A DNA stretch of 64,000 bases from Pseudonocardia hydrocarbonoxydans (lineage in GTDB: Bacteria; Actinomycetota; Actinomycetes; Mycobacteriales; Pseudonocardiaceae), in NCBI RefSeq assembly GCF_006539565.1, contig NZ_BJNG01000030.1, positions 1 through 64,000 on the forward strand. The letters are read 5' to 3'. Below, in pieces: positions 1 through 7,242 of the stretch (positions within the stretch are counted from its first letter, which is position 1; every line of letters starts with the position of its first letter). Position numbers and translations under genes: made by a program. The notes under the pieces were generated by a model. It was not told the origin of the DNA. It did not search any database and worked only from the letters and a program-made list of their open reading frames with translations.

Positions 1-1
1 G

Positions 2-91
2 GCGCCGACCGCGACCCCGGCGCCGACCGCGACCCCGGCGCCGACCGCGACCCCGGCGCCGACCGCGACCCCGGCGCCGACCGCGACCCCG
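2..91 (+). repeat. Five tandem 18-bp repeats coding APTATP
   Basis: The unit GCGCCGACCGCGACCCCG occurs five times without mismatch (2-19, 20-37, 38-55, 56-73, 74-91) and may continue to the left. It is in frame with the coding sequence and gives a Pro/Ala/Thr linker. Perfect identity at every third base suggests recent slippage expansion. Confidence 0.95.
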
Positions 92-958
92 GCACAGCCC
101 TCCGCCCCGGCACCGCCCTCCGCCCCGGCACCGACCGAGACCCCGGCCGTCACCGAGGCCTCGGCCGGGACCGAGACCCCGGCCGCGGTGGAGGCGCCGG
201 TCCCGACCACGTCCGAGCAGCCGGTCGAGTCGCACCTGACCGCACCCCCCGCGCCGACCGAGCCGACGTCACCGACCGAGCCGTCCTCCCGCCGCGCCCC
301 CCGCGATCCGCAGCACCTGGCGGCCGAGCAGGCCGCCGCCGATCTCGCGCTGCTCCGGACGTTCGGCGACCCGTCGGCCCGTCCCGAGCGGGCACCGGTC
401 GTCGCACTGGAGGGGGCCTCCCGACCCGAGGGTCCGCCGGCGGTCGGCGCGGCGCAGCCCGTCCGGTTCCGGGCGGTCCGCCGCGACGGCACGGCGGTCG
501 CCGACGCCGCCGTCGCGCTGCTCGACGACCGCGGCCGCGAGGTCTCCACCGGCCGGTCCGGGGAGGGCGGGATGACCGCACCGCACCCCGGCAGCTACGT
601 CGTCGTCGCGACCGCGCCCGACCACCAGCCCGGCGCGGTGGCGCTGACCGTCGGTGACGCCCCCGTCGACGTCGAGGTGCTGCTCGCCCGTTCCGCCGCG
701 CTCGTCGGCACGGTGACCGGCGAGGACGGCCCGATCCGCGGCGCACGGGTGACCCTGGTGCAGGACGGGGAGGTCGTCGAGGTCGCGGAGACCGACGTCG
801 ACGGTGCCTACCTCGTCGCCGACCTGGCCGCGGGGGAGTACGCGGTGTCGGTGGCCGCCGCGGGCTGCGAGGCCGACGTCGTGCTCGTCGTCGTCACCGA
901 CGAGGCGGAGCGCGTGCACGACGTGGAGCTCGAGCCGGCCGGGGTGCCCGCCGGATAG
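2..958 (+). CDS. Pro/Ala/Thr-rich protein with two C-terminal carboxypeptidase-regulatory-like domains (5' end missing)
   Basis: The frame is already open at the left edge, so the start and N-terminus are outside the window; 318 residues are visible. They open with five exact APTATP repeats, continue as a Pro/Ala/Thr/Ser/Glu-rich linker to about visible residue 100, and end in two successive beta-sandwich repeats of the carboxypeptidase-regulatory (transthyretin-like) type, about residues 150-230 and 232-315. The second has the typical layout GTVTGEDGPIRGARVTL followed by GAYLVADLAAGEYAVSV. In actinobacteria such domains often form the tail of membrane transporters or surface proteins; which applies here cannot be told without the upstream part. 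The lipase-like gene follows after three bases, so the two may be cotranscribed. Confidence 0.75.
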   Translation, partial: APTATPAPTATPAPTATPAPTATPAPTATPAQPSAPAPPSAPAPTETPAVTEASAGTETPAAVEAPVPTTSEQPVESHLTAPPAPTEPTSPTEPSSRRAPRDPQHLAAEQAAADLALLRTFGDPSARPERAPVVALEGASRPEGPPAVGAAQPVRFRAVRRDGTAVADAAVALLDDRGREVSTGRSGEGGMTAPHPGSYVVVATAPDHQPGAVALTVGDAPVDVEVLLARSAALVGTVTGEDGPIRGARVTLVQDGEVVEVAETDVDGAYLVADLAAGEYAVSVAAAGCEADVVLVVVTDEAERVHDVELEPAGVPAG

Positions 959-961
959 GTT

Positions 962-1810
962 GTGCCGGTGACGGACACAGCGGATCGGGTCGAGGGCACG
1001 CTGCCCGGCGTCGGGGACGTCGAGCTGTTCTGGCGGGGCCGGCTTCCCGACGGGGAGCCGGCCGGGGTCCTGCTGGTCTGCCACGGCCTCGGCGAGCACT
1101 CCGGGCGCTACGGCAGCGTCGAGGACGTGCTCGTCCCCGACGGCTGGGCCGTCTACGGCCTCGACCACCGCGGCCACGGGCGGTCGACGGGTCGCCGTGC
1201 CCATCTCGACCGGTACTCCGACTGGCTCGCCGACTTCGACACCTTCCGCAGGCACGTCGCCGCGCGCCATCCCGGCCTGCCGCTGTTCCTGCTCGGGCAC
1301 AGCATGGGCGGCCAGATCGCGCTGGCCTACGCGCTCGACCACGGCGCCGGGCTGGCGGGCCTCGTCCTGTCGGCGCCCGCGCTCGCCAGCAACGCGATCC
1401 CGAAGGCCGCCGTCCCGGTCCTCAGGCTGCTGGCCAGGGTGGCGCCCACGCTGCGCCCGGCCGGGATCGACGCCACGAAGATCAGCAAGGACACCGCCGT
1501 CGTCGCCGACTACCTCGGCGACCCGCTCGTGCACCACGGCCACCCGACGCTCGGCCTGTCCTCGGCGCTGTTCGCCCAGTTCGACGTCCTGCCCGGCCGG
1601 GCCCGTGAGCTGCGGATGCCGGTGCTCGTCCAGCACGGCACCGCCGACGTGCTCACCGACCCCGCCGGCACCCGCGCGCTGGAGCCGATGATCGGTTCCC
1701 CGGACAGCACGGTCCGTTGGTACGACGGGCTGTGGCACGAGATCTACCACGAGCCCGAGCGCGACCGTCCCCTCGGCGACCTGCGCGACTGGCTCGCCGC
1801 CCACCGCTGA
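962..1810 (+). CDS. Alpha/beta hydrolase, monoacylglycerol lipase type
   Basis: A 282-residue single-domain alpha/beta hydrolase of the serine aminopeptidase S33/monoglyceride lipase family, predicted to cleave a lipid or carboxyl ester in the cytoplasm or at the inner face of the membrane. The family signature HGLGEHSGRY lies near residue 40, followed by DHRGHGRS, and the nucleophile elbow GHSMGG has its serine at residue 114. The acid is probably the Asp in GTADVLTDP and the base His the one in DGLWHEIYHEP near the C-terminus. The GTG start lies three bases after the preceding stop. A very strong hairpin follows the stop codon and separates it from the convergent neighbour. The substrate is not determined by the sequence. 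Confidence 0.85.
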   Translation: MPVTDTADRVEGTLPGVGDVELFWRGRLPDGEPAGVLLVCHGLGEHSGRYGSVEDVLVPDGWAVYGLDHRGHGRSTGRRAHLDRYSDWLADFDTFRRHVAARHPGLPLFLLGHSMGGQIALAYALDHGAGLAGLVLSAPALASNAIPKAAVPVLRLLARVAPTLRPAGIDATKISKDTAVVADYLGDPLVHHGHPTLGLSSALFAQFDVLPGRARELRMPVLVQHGTADVLTDPAGTRALEPMIGSPDSTVRWYDGLWHEIYHEPERDRPLGDLRDWLAAHR

Positions 1811-1844
1811 CGCCGGACTCGGGCACGGGAAACGGGGGACTCGC

Positions 1845-1898
1845 GGCCGGGGAACGGGGGACTCGCGGGGTCACCCCGCGAGTCCCCCGTTTCCCGGC
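1845..1898. terminator. Strong palindromic terminator between convergent genes
   Basis: An 18-base arm at 1854-1871 is the exact reverse complement of 1873-1890, around one central base, and the pairing continues outward with a one-base bulge (1845-1853 against 1891-1898). It lies between two convergent genes and probably ends transcripts from both sides. There is no U-tract, as is usual in actinobacteria. Its core GACTCGCGGGGT recurs in the inverted repeat near 50.7 kb. Confidence 0.7.
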
Positions 1899-1916
1899 CC
1901 CGAGTCCCCCGATCGC

Positions 1917-2618
1917 TCAGCGTGGGTGGGCGGTCGCCGGGTCCATGTCGAAGGCCACCCGCCCGGCCACGACGGTGAGGAGCGGGCGACGCGGGAGGCC
2001 GAGGGCGCGCAGCTCGTCGGCCATGGGGTGTCCGGAGCCCAGCGCCACCGACGCCCCGCGCCCGACCCGGATCCCGCCGATCCGCGCCCGCACGGCCGAG
2101 GCGAGGACGCCGCCGTCGTGCGGCGCCAGCGCCGTGACCGCGCCGCGCAGCGTGCCCGGCAGCCGCAGCGCGGCGTGCAGCGCGGCGGTCAGGACGGGGC
2201 GGCCGGTGTCGTCGGCGAGGTGACAGGTGGCGTCGGCGCCGTCGATGCCCAGCTCCGCCCGCGCGAGCCACTTCGGCAGCCCCCACAGCGCGCGCCCGGC
2301 CTCCATGGTGAACGTCTGCGTCACCGGGAGCTGGTGGATGTAGGTCCCGGTCCGGCCGCGGTGCCGGACCAGGAAGGCGACGCCGGCCTCGTCGTAGTCG
2401 CCCAGGTCGTTGACGCGGTAGTCGACCAGCACGAGGAACAGCGGCGTCCGCCCGGCCACCGACACCGGTTCCAGGCCGGTGCCGGTGAGCAGCGCGCGCA
2501 CGCCCGCGGTCCGGACGAGGTAGGTGGCGCAGGCCGCGGAGGCCTCGCCGATCCGGACGGTGAACCGGAGCCGCCGGCCCTGGACCTCCCAGCTGCCGTC
2601 GTCGAGCTGAGTCGCCAT
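1917..2618 (-). CDS. Acetoacetate decarboxylase-like (ADC superfamily) protein
   Basis: A 233-residue protein resembling the acetoacetate decarboxylase superfamily: an N-terminal strand-rich half with LFLVLVDYRVNDLGDYDE, then VTQTFTMEAGRALWGLPKWLARAEL, where family members carry the 'GxPK' segment with the surrounding WGLPKW pattern. In true decarboxylases a Schiff-base lysine drives catalysis; I cannot confirm the equivalent here, and many actinobacterial members have no known reaction. I chose the ATG at 2618 (MATQLDD) because the conserved region begins just after it and the reading frame upstream looks non-coding. The gene diverges from the leader peptide and cysteine dioxygenase unit. 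Confidence 0.7.
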   Translation of the reverse strand: MATQLDDGSWEVQGRRLRFTVRIGEASAACATYLVRTAGVRALLTGTGLEPVSVAGRTPLFLVLVDYRVNDLGDYDEAGVAFLVRHRGRTGTYIHQLPVTQTFTMEAGRALWGLPKWLARAELGIDGADATCHLADDTGRPVLTAALHAALRLPGTLRGAVTALAPHDGGVLASAVRARIGGIRVGRGASVALGSGHPMADELRALGLPRRPLLTVVAGRVAFDMDPATAHPR

Positions 2619-2716
2619 GGCGCCATTGTGGACCCGTCGGACATTGCGCCGGACGCGTGTCCCACGCGATGGGAGCGGGTGGAGCCGCCGGGGCCGGTCG
2701 TGCTTTCCTTCGGGGC

Positions 2717-2797
2717 ATGTCGCCCGCCGCCGTCCTCGGAGAGATCTGGGGCTGCCGCCGGGCCGACCACTTCGACCAGTGCTGTCGCGCGAGCTGA
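2717..2797 (+). CDS. Candidate 26-residue cysteine-containing leader peptide
   Basis: A short open frame, ATG at 2717 and TGA at 2795-2797, encodes a 26-residue peptide beginning MSPAAVLGEIWGC and ending DQCCRAS. It has three cysteines, two of them adjacent just before the stop, and sits 40 bases upstream of the cysteine dioxygenase gene. In mycobacteria, cysteine-rich leader peptides are established as cysteine-responsive attenuators of sulfur-metabolism genes, so location and composition suggest the same role here. The SD of the next gene (GGAG, 2829-2832) could pair weakly with CTCC at 2815-2818. The peptide has not been shown to be translated; this is inference from position. Confidence 0.6.
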   Translation: MSPAAVLGEIWGCRRADHFDQCCRAS

Positions 2798-2837
2798 CGA
2801 TCCCGATCCGTCCGCTCCGCCCCCCACTGGAGTCCCC

Positions 2838-3332
2838 GTGCTGTCGCACGCCCCGCGTCGCCCCGCGCCCACGCCCCTGGCCCTCGCCGACCTGGTCGGC
2901 CTCACCCGTCGCGTCGCCGACGAGGTGCGTGCCGGGCGCCATCCCGTCGTCGTCGACCCGGAGCAGCGCTGGTACCGGCGCCTGCTCGGCGACGACTTCG
3001 TCGACGTCTGGCTGATCGGCTGGGCCACCGAGCAGGCCGCCGAGCTGCACGACCACGGCGGCTCGCTCGGCGCGCTCACCGTCGTGTCGGGCGGCCTGGT
3101 GGAGCGGCGCTGGGACGGCACGGTGATGCGGTCGCGCCCGTTGCGGGCGCGGCGCAGCGTCGGGTTCGGACTCGGGCACGTCCACGACGTCGGCAACCCG
3201 TCGACGGCGCCGGCGGTCAGCGTGCACGCCTACTCGCCGCCGCTGACCGCGATGTCCTACTACGCCGTGGACGGTGGCAGGCTGCGCCGCACGCGCAGCG
3301 AGCTGGTCGCGGCGGGGGAGGGCGTGGGATGA
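2838..3332 (+). CDS. Cysteine dioxygenase type I
   Basis: A 164-residue cupin of the bacterial cysteine dioxygenase family, which uses Fe(II) and O2 to turn L-cysteine into cysteine sulfinate in the cytoplasm. Cupin motif 1 carries the iron ligands H71 and H73 in ELHDHGGS, and the third His lies in GLGHVHDVGN (H114 or H116). The second-shell Cys of the animal enzyme's Cys-Tyr crosslink is not evident, as is common in bacterial members. The GTG at 2838 is preceded by TGGAG at a good distance, and the frame upstream has no family similarity. The stop overlaps the rhodanese ATG (ATGA), so the two are translationally coupled and form a cysteine-catabolic pair under the upstream leader peptide. 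Confidence 0.85.
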   Translation: MLSHAPRRPAPTPLALADLVGLTRRVADEVRAGRHPVVVDPEQRWYRRLLGDDFVDVWLIGWATEQAAELHDHGGSLGALTVVSGGLVERRWDGTVMRSRPLRARRSVGFGLGHVHDVGNPSTAPAVSVHAYSPPLTAMSYYAVDGGRLRRTRSELVAAGEGVG

Positions 3333-3694
3333 CGATCGAGGAGATGCTGGCCGCGGCCCGCGCCCGGCTCGACCGCCCCGACCCGCCCCGCGCGGCCGAG
3401 CTGGTGGCCGACGGCGCGATCCTCGTCGACACCCGCCCCGGCTGGCAGCGCGAGCAGGAGGGCGGGATCCCGGGTGTGCTGGTCATCGAGCGCAACCACC
3501 TCGAGTGGCGCCTGGACCCCACCTCCGACGCCCGGATCCCGCAGGCCGTCGACCACGACGTCACCTGGATCCTGTTCTGCTCCGAGGGCTACAGCTCCAG
3601 CCTGGCGGCGGCGTCGCTGCAGGACCTGGGCCTGCGCAACGCCACCGACCTGGACGGCGGCTACCGGGCCTGGAAGGCCGCTTTCGGGGGTTAG
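3329..3694 (+). CDS. Rhodanese-like sulfurtransferase
   Basis: A 121-residue single rhodanese domain. The acidic strand AILVDTRPG near residue 32 and the active-site loop FCSEGYSSS, with the persulfide-forming C84, fit a functional enzyme; LDGGYRAWK near the C-terminus is the closing rhodanese signature. Such enzymes move sulfane sulfur between donors and thiol acceptors. Its ATG overlaps the stop of the cysteine dioxygenase gene, and this pairing is common in actinobacteria, suggesting it handles sulfur released during cysteine catabolism. Its stop overlaps by four bases the stop of the convergent acyl-CoA dehydrogenase gene. Confidence 0.88.
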   Translation: MTIEEMLAAARARLDRPDPPRAAELVADGAILVDTRPGWQREQEGGIPGVLVIERNHLEWRLDPTSDARIPQAVDHDVTWILFCSEGYSSSLAAASLQDLGLRNATDLDGGYRAWKAAFGG

Positions 3695-4881
3695 GCGAAC
3701 GCGCCGATGCCGGTGATGTCGCGGCCGACGATGAGGGTCTGCATCGTCTCGGTGCCCTCGAAGGTGTGGATGGCCTCGATGTCGGCCCAGTGCCGCACGA
3801 CGTGGTGCTCCAGCAGGATCCCGTTGCCGCCCAACAGGTCCCGGGCCTCGGAGAGGATCTTGCGGGCGGTGCGGGTGTTGTGCATCTTGGCCAGCCCGGC
3901 GACGGTGGGGGACAGCCGCCCGGCGTCGGCGAGGCGGCCGAGCTGCATGCAGTAGAGCTGCATCGACGTCAGGTCGGCGAGCATGTGCACGAGCCGCTGC
4001 TGCACGATCTGGAACGAGGCCAGCGGCTTGCCGAACTGCTCGCGCGCCATGGCGTAGCGCATCGCCGCGTCGTAGCCGGCGGTGGCGTGGCCCAGCGCCA
4101 TCCACGCGCAGATGCCGCGGGTGCTGGCCAGCACGCGCCCGCAGTCCTTGAACGAGTTCGCGTTCGCCAGCCGGTTCTCCTCCGGCACCCGGACGCCGGA
4201 CAGCTCGATGTCGGCCTGCCACACCGACCGCAGCGACACCTTCCCCGGGATGACGGTGGCCGTGTACCCCTCCGCCGGGGTCTCCACGACGAACCCCTTG
4301 ACGTCGCCGGAGTCGGTGTCGCGGGCCCAGACCGTGACGTAGTCGGCGATGGTCCCGTTGCCGATCCAGCGCTTGGAGCCGTCGAGGATCCAGTGGTCGC
4401 CGTCGCGGCGGGCGGTGGTCTCCAGCGCGATCGAGTCGGAGCCGTGGCCGGGCTCGGTGAGCGCGAACGCACCCACCTTGTCCAACGTGGACATGGCCGG
4501 GAGCCAGCGCTGCTTCTGCTCCTCGGAGCCGCACATCGCGATCGACTGCATCGCCAGCCCCGCGTGCACGCCGAGGAACGTGCCGAGCGAGCCGTCGCCG
4601 CGGTGCAGCTCCATGTGCACCAGGCCGCACGCCATCGGGCTCATCGCCGCGGCACCGTAGCCGTCGATGTCCTCGCCGACGATCTTCAGCTCGGGCAGCC
4701 TGCGGAACAGGTGCCACGGCAGCTCGGCCTTCTCCCAGTAGTCGCCGATGTCGGGCAGCACCTCGTCGTCGACGAACTTGCGCACCGCGATGAACTTCTC
4801 CCACTGCTCACCGGTGAACTGTTCGCGGACGGAGAAGAAGTCGGTACCCAGTGCTTCGCCCAAATGCGCGTATTCGGCCAT
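3691..4881 (-). CDS. Acyl-CoA dehydrogenase, glutaryl-CoA dehydrogenase-like
   Basis: A 396-residue FAD-dependent acyl-CoA dehydrogenase. The FAD/substrate signature FALTEPGHGSDS lies mid-protein, DGSKRWIGNG follows, and AREQFGKPLASFQ and the C-terminal ARDLLGGNGI are typical. The segment HTFEGTETMQTLIVGRDITG places a glutamate where glutaryl-CoA dehydrogenases have their catalytic base, so a glutaryl-CoA dehydrogenase-like or branched/aromatic acyl-CoA oxidising role is most likely; the physiological substrate is unknown. The start at 4881 (MAEYAHLG) agrees with the length of the family. It stands alone, convergent with the rhodanese gene. Confidence 0.88.
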   Translation of the reverse strand: MAEYAHLGEALGTDFFSVREQFTGEQWEKFIAVRKFVDDEVLPDIGDYWEKAELPWHLFRRLPELKIVGEDIDGYGAAAMSPMACGLVHMELHRGDGSLGTFLGVHAGLAMQSIAMCGSEEQKQRWLPAMSTLDKVGAFALTEPGHGSDSIALETTARRDGDHWILDGSKRWIGNGTIADYVTVWARDTDSGDVKGFVVETPAEGYTATVIPGKVSLRSVWQADIELSGVRVPEENRLANANSFKDCGRVLASTRGICAWMALGHATAGYDAAMRYAMAREQFGKPLASFQIVQQRLVHMLADLTSMQLYCMQLGRLADAGRLSPTVAGLAKMHNTRTARKILSEARDLLGGNGILLEHHVVRHWADIEAIHTFEGTETMQTLIVGRDITGIGAFA

Positions 4882-4961
4882 TCGGGGATCGTGCCATCCG
4901 GGGCCCGACCGCGCACCGCGTCGCCCTTCCGGGCCGCCCGGTCGGGGAGCAGGATCGGCCC

Positions 4962-5381
4962 GTGGGCGTGGACCGGGCGGTGCGGGGCAGGGCGGTGCGG
5001 GGCAGGGCGGTGCGGGGCAGCGTCGCGACGGAGGGGTCGGTCGCGGTGCTCGGCAGCGCCGCCACGGCGGGCAGCGCCGGGGTGGTGGCCTCCTCGGCCA
5101 CCGCGGGCAGCGTCGGGGTCGCCGCGGCCGCTGCGACGGCCGGGAGCGCCGGGGTGCTCGCGAGCGCGGCCACGGCGGGCGGCGTCGGCATCGTGGCGAG
5201 CGTGCTGACGATGCTGAGCGTCGGCCTGCTGGCCTGTGCCGGCTGCGTGGGCTGCGTGTTCTGCCGGCGGTGTGCCGGGTGCGTGGGCTGCATCGGGTGC
5301 GTCGACTGCGTGGGCTGTGTGGGGTGCGTGGGCTGTGTCGGGCTGCGCGGCGTGACCGGGCAGGTGGGGGCCGCGGCCTGA
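4962..5381 (+). CDS. Three-residue-repeat protein with twelve evenly spaced cysteines
   Basis: About 139 residues, start uncertain (GTG 4962 after GGGGAG, or GTG 4968). I recognise no characterised family. From the first residues the chain has a three-residue period: three AVRGR units, then triplets with a small residue in the middle (GSV, ATE, GSA, ATA, GSA, GVL), also visible as a 12-residue repeat, and finally twelve consecutive Cxx triplets (ACA GCV GCV FCR RCA GCV GCI GCV and so on) closing with GLRG. The strict Cys spacing in a 73% G+C genome, and ending six bases from the convergent stop, argue for a real gene. A beta-solenoid or polyglycine-II-like fold, or a metal-thiolate stack, could explain the repeat; function is unknown. 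Confidence 0.6.
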   Translation: MGVDRAVRGRAVRGRAVRGSVATEGSVAVLGSAATAGSAGVVASSATAGSVGVAAAAATAGSAGVLASAATAGGVGIVASVLTMLSVGLLACAGCVGCVFCRRCAGCVGCIGCVDCVGCVGCVGCVGLRGVTGQVGAAA

Positions 5382-5387
5382 CCGCGC

Positions 5388-6170
5388 TCAGGTCAGGGCC
5401 GCGGTGATCGCCCCGGACTCCCGCTCCAGCCAGGCCCGGGTGCGGTCGGCGCGGGCGCGGGCGCCGGGCGTCCAGTACTCGGCGAACCCGGGGACGCCGT
5501 TGCGGGCGCCGTCGCCGACCAGCGCGCACATCCACTCGTGGTGCCCGGCGGCGGCGGCCGCCAGCCGGGAGCGGCCGGCGTCGTCGAGGTCGTAGGCGTC
5601 GACGAGGATGCGCAGCCGGTCGAGCTCGCGGCGGCGCCGCCCGTCGGATGTGTCGACGGGGTCGCGCAGCGGTGCCCACAGCCGCGCGGTGCCCGCGACG
5701 TCCCACACCGGGTCGCCCGGGGCGGCGAGGTCGAAGTCGATCAGGGCGACGGCGTGCCCCCCGCGGAACACGACGTTGTCGAGGTTCGGGTCGTTGTGGG
5801 TGACGCCGCCCTCCGCGAACGGCTCGGGCACGGCCGCCGACCACGCGTGGGGGCGGGTGTCGAACCCGGCGACGGCGTCGTGGAAGCGCCGCAGCAGCCG
5901 ACCGACGCTGCGCAGCGCCGCGTCCGTCAGGCCCCACGCCGGCGCAGGCGCCGTCACCGCCCGGCCGGGGATGTAGCTGAGCACCTCGCGCCCGTCGTCG
6001 TCGACGCCCAGTACGCGCGGCGCACCGTCGAAGCCGACGTCCTCGAGGTGGCGCAGCAGCGCGTGGACGGCGGGGGTGCTGCGGCGCTGCGGGCGGCGCA
6101 CGGTGTCGCCCACGCGGTGCACCCGCCCGCGGTTGGCCGTGCCGCCCAGCAGCGGGATCTCAGGAGGCAT
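5388..6170 (-). CDS. Phosphotransferase, aminoglycoside phosphotransferase (APH) superfamily
   Basis: A 260-residue kinase-fold protein of the APH/choline kinase superfamily. The catalytic loop reads THNDPNLDNVVF (Brenner HxDxxxxN) and the Mg-binding motif is ALIDFDLA about 20 residues on. The N-terminal nucleotide-binding lobe is short. APH-fold enzymes phosphorylate small hydroxyl compounds; drug resistance cannot be inferred. Its ATG overlaps the end of the upstream SorC regulator gene by 11 bases, so it is coexpressed with it, and it may act on the same compound imported by the divergent transporter. This last point is inference. Confidence 0.75.
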   Translation of the reverse strand: MPPEIPLLGGTANRGRVHRVGDTVRRPQRRSTPAVHALLRHLEDVGFDGAPRVLGVDDDGREVLSYIPGRAVTAPAPAWGLTDAALRSVGRLLRRFHDAVAGFDTRPHAWSAAVPEPFAEGGVTHNDPNLDNVVFRGGHAVALIDFDLAAPGDPVWDVAGTARLWAPLRDPVDTSDGRRRRELDRLRILVDAYDLDDAGRSRLAAAAAGHHEWMCALVGDGARNGVPGFAEYWTPGARARADRTRAWLERESGAITAALT

Positions 6171-7110
6171 CGGCGGCGGCGATCAGCGCGGTCGCGAGCG
6201 TGGAGTGGGTGACCAGGCTGTCGACGAGCCCCCCGCGCACGGCGGCGAGCGCGGCCTGCACCTTGCGCAGCCCGTAGACGATGCCGATCACCTCGGGCAC
6301 CGCGCTCATCTGGGCGTGGGTGATGCCGATCATCCGGTCGGTCAGCGCGGCCGGGACGGCCGTGCCCGCGGCGTCGACCAGCACGCCCGAGACGTCGGCG
6401 CAGACGCCCGCGCGGGCCAGCGCCGCCCGCTCGGCCTCGCCGGTGGCGTCGTACAGCGTGGACTGCTCGGGCTCCCACGCCCCCACCCCCGCGACGGCGA
6501 CGGTCACGGAGCTGATCAGCGAGAACGCCCGGGCCACCTCGGGCTGGCCCCGGAGCGCGCGGGCGGTGGCGGCGTCGGGCACGGCCATCGGGGCGTAGAA
6601 GAAGTACGCCGGCCCGCCGGAGACGCGGGCGACCTCGCGCACCAGCTCGATCGAGCTGTCGTCGACGCCCGGGCGGGCCAGCGCGCCGGTGAGCTGCACG
6701 ACCGGCACCGGCGCCAGCTCCCGCAGCGCGGTGGCCATCGCCGAGACCGAGCGCGCCCAGGACAGCCCGAGCACGTCGTCCTCGCCGACGAGCTCGGTGA
6801 GCAGGTCGGCCGCGGCCGCGCCGAGGTGCTCGCGCAGCGCGGCGGGGTGCTCGTCGGGGGTGTCGGTGACGACGCAGTGGCGCAGGCCGAGCGCGCGCAT
6901 GAGCCGCCCGGACAGCTCGACGTCGACGGTGCCGGGATGGCCGATCTCGATGCGCACCAGGCCGCTGGAGCGGGCGTCCTCCAGCAGCCGGGCGACCTTG
7001 AACCGGCTCAGGGCGAACTCCTCGGCGATCTCGACCTTGGACCGGCCGTCGAGGTAGTAGCGGCGGGCCACCGACGCGGTGAGGACGAGCTGGGCGGGGC
7101 CTCGGGGCAT
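6160..7110 (-). CDS. SorC/DeoR-family sugar-binding transcriptional regulator
   Basis: A 316-residue regulator: an N-terminal helix-turn-helix (about residues 15-55, YYLDGRSKVEIAEEFALSR then KVARLLEDAR) followed by the SorC effector-binding domain with a phosphosugar-isomerase-like fold (GEDDVLGLSWARSV and, near the end, EVIGIVYGLRKVQA). Such proteins bind a phosphorylated sugar or polyol and control the adjacent catabolic genes. I chose the ATG at 7110 because AGGAG lies seven bases upstream; an in-frame start at 7155 has no ribosome site. It diverges from the polyol-type ABC transporter, with two identical palindromes between, and its end overlaps the phosphotransferase gene. Confidence 0.88.
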   Translation of the reverse strand: MPRGPAQLVLTASVARRYYLDGRSKVEIAEEFALSRFKVARLLEDARSSGLVRIEIGHPGTVDVELSGRLMRALGLRHCVVTDTPDEHPAALREHLGAAAADLLTELVGEDDVLGLSWARSVSAMATALRELAPVPVVQLTGALARPGVDDSSIELVREVARVSGGPAYFFYAPMAVPDAATARALRGQPEVARAFSLISSVTVAVAGVGAWEPEQSTLYDATGEAERAALARAGVCADVSGVLVDAAGTAVPAALTDRMIGITHAQMSAVPEVIGIVYGLRKVQAALAAVRGGLVDSLVTHSTLATALIAAADAS

Positions 7111-7121
7111 GGCGTTCTCCT

Positions 7122-7133
7122 GCTCATCTGAGC
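7122..7133. promoter_or_regulatory. Operator-like palindrome copy 1 (GCTCATCTGAGC)
   Basis: A perfect 12-bp palindrome directly upstream of the SorC-family start, repeated identically at 7211-7222. Two copies bracketing a divergent promoter next to a SorC gene are a natural candidate for autoregulation and control of the transporter operon. Confidence 0.6.
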
Positions 7134-7210
7134 GCGCTGACGCCCATTCTTGCACAAGTCATTGACTGTACGTGAGCCCTGCCACACCCTGATCGTGTGA
7201 TCGGACCAGC

Positions 7211-7222
7211 GCTCATCTGAGC
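7211..7222. promoter_or_regulatory. Operator-like palindrome copy 2 (GCTCATCTGAGC)
   Basis: Identical to the copy at 7122-7133, 89 bases apart centre to centre (about eight and a half helical turns), and 20 bases before the transporter ATG. A TTGACT at about 7163 could serve as a -35 element for the transporter, but no convincing -10 follows. Confidence 0.6.
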
Positions 7223-7242
7223 GTTCGGCGGGGAGGGACGCG

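Noticed and set aside
1-91. Tandem repeats at the left edge as a CRISPR array
   Set aside because: The 18-bp units follow each other without spacers and are in frame with a Pro/Ala/Thr-rich protein.
5388-6170. Aminoglycoside resistance gene
   Set aside because: The protein has only the general APH-fold motifs and sits in a sugar-regulator operon; nothing supports a drug substrate.
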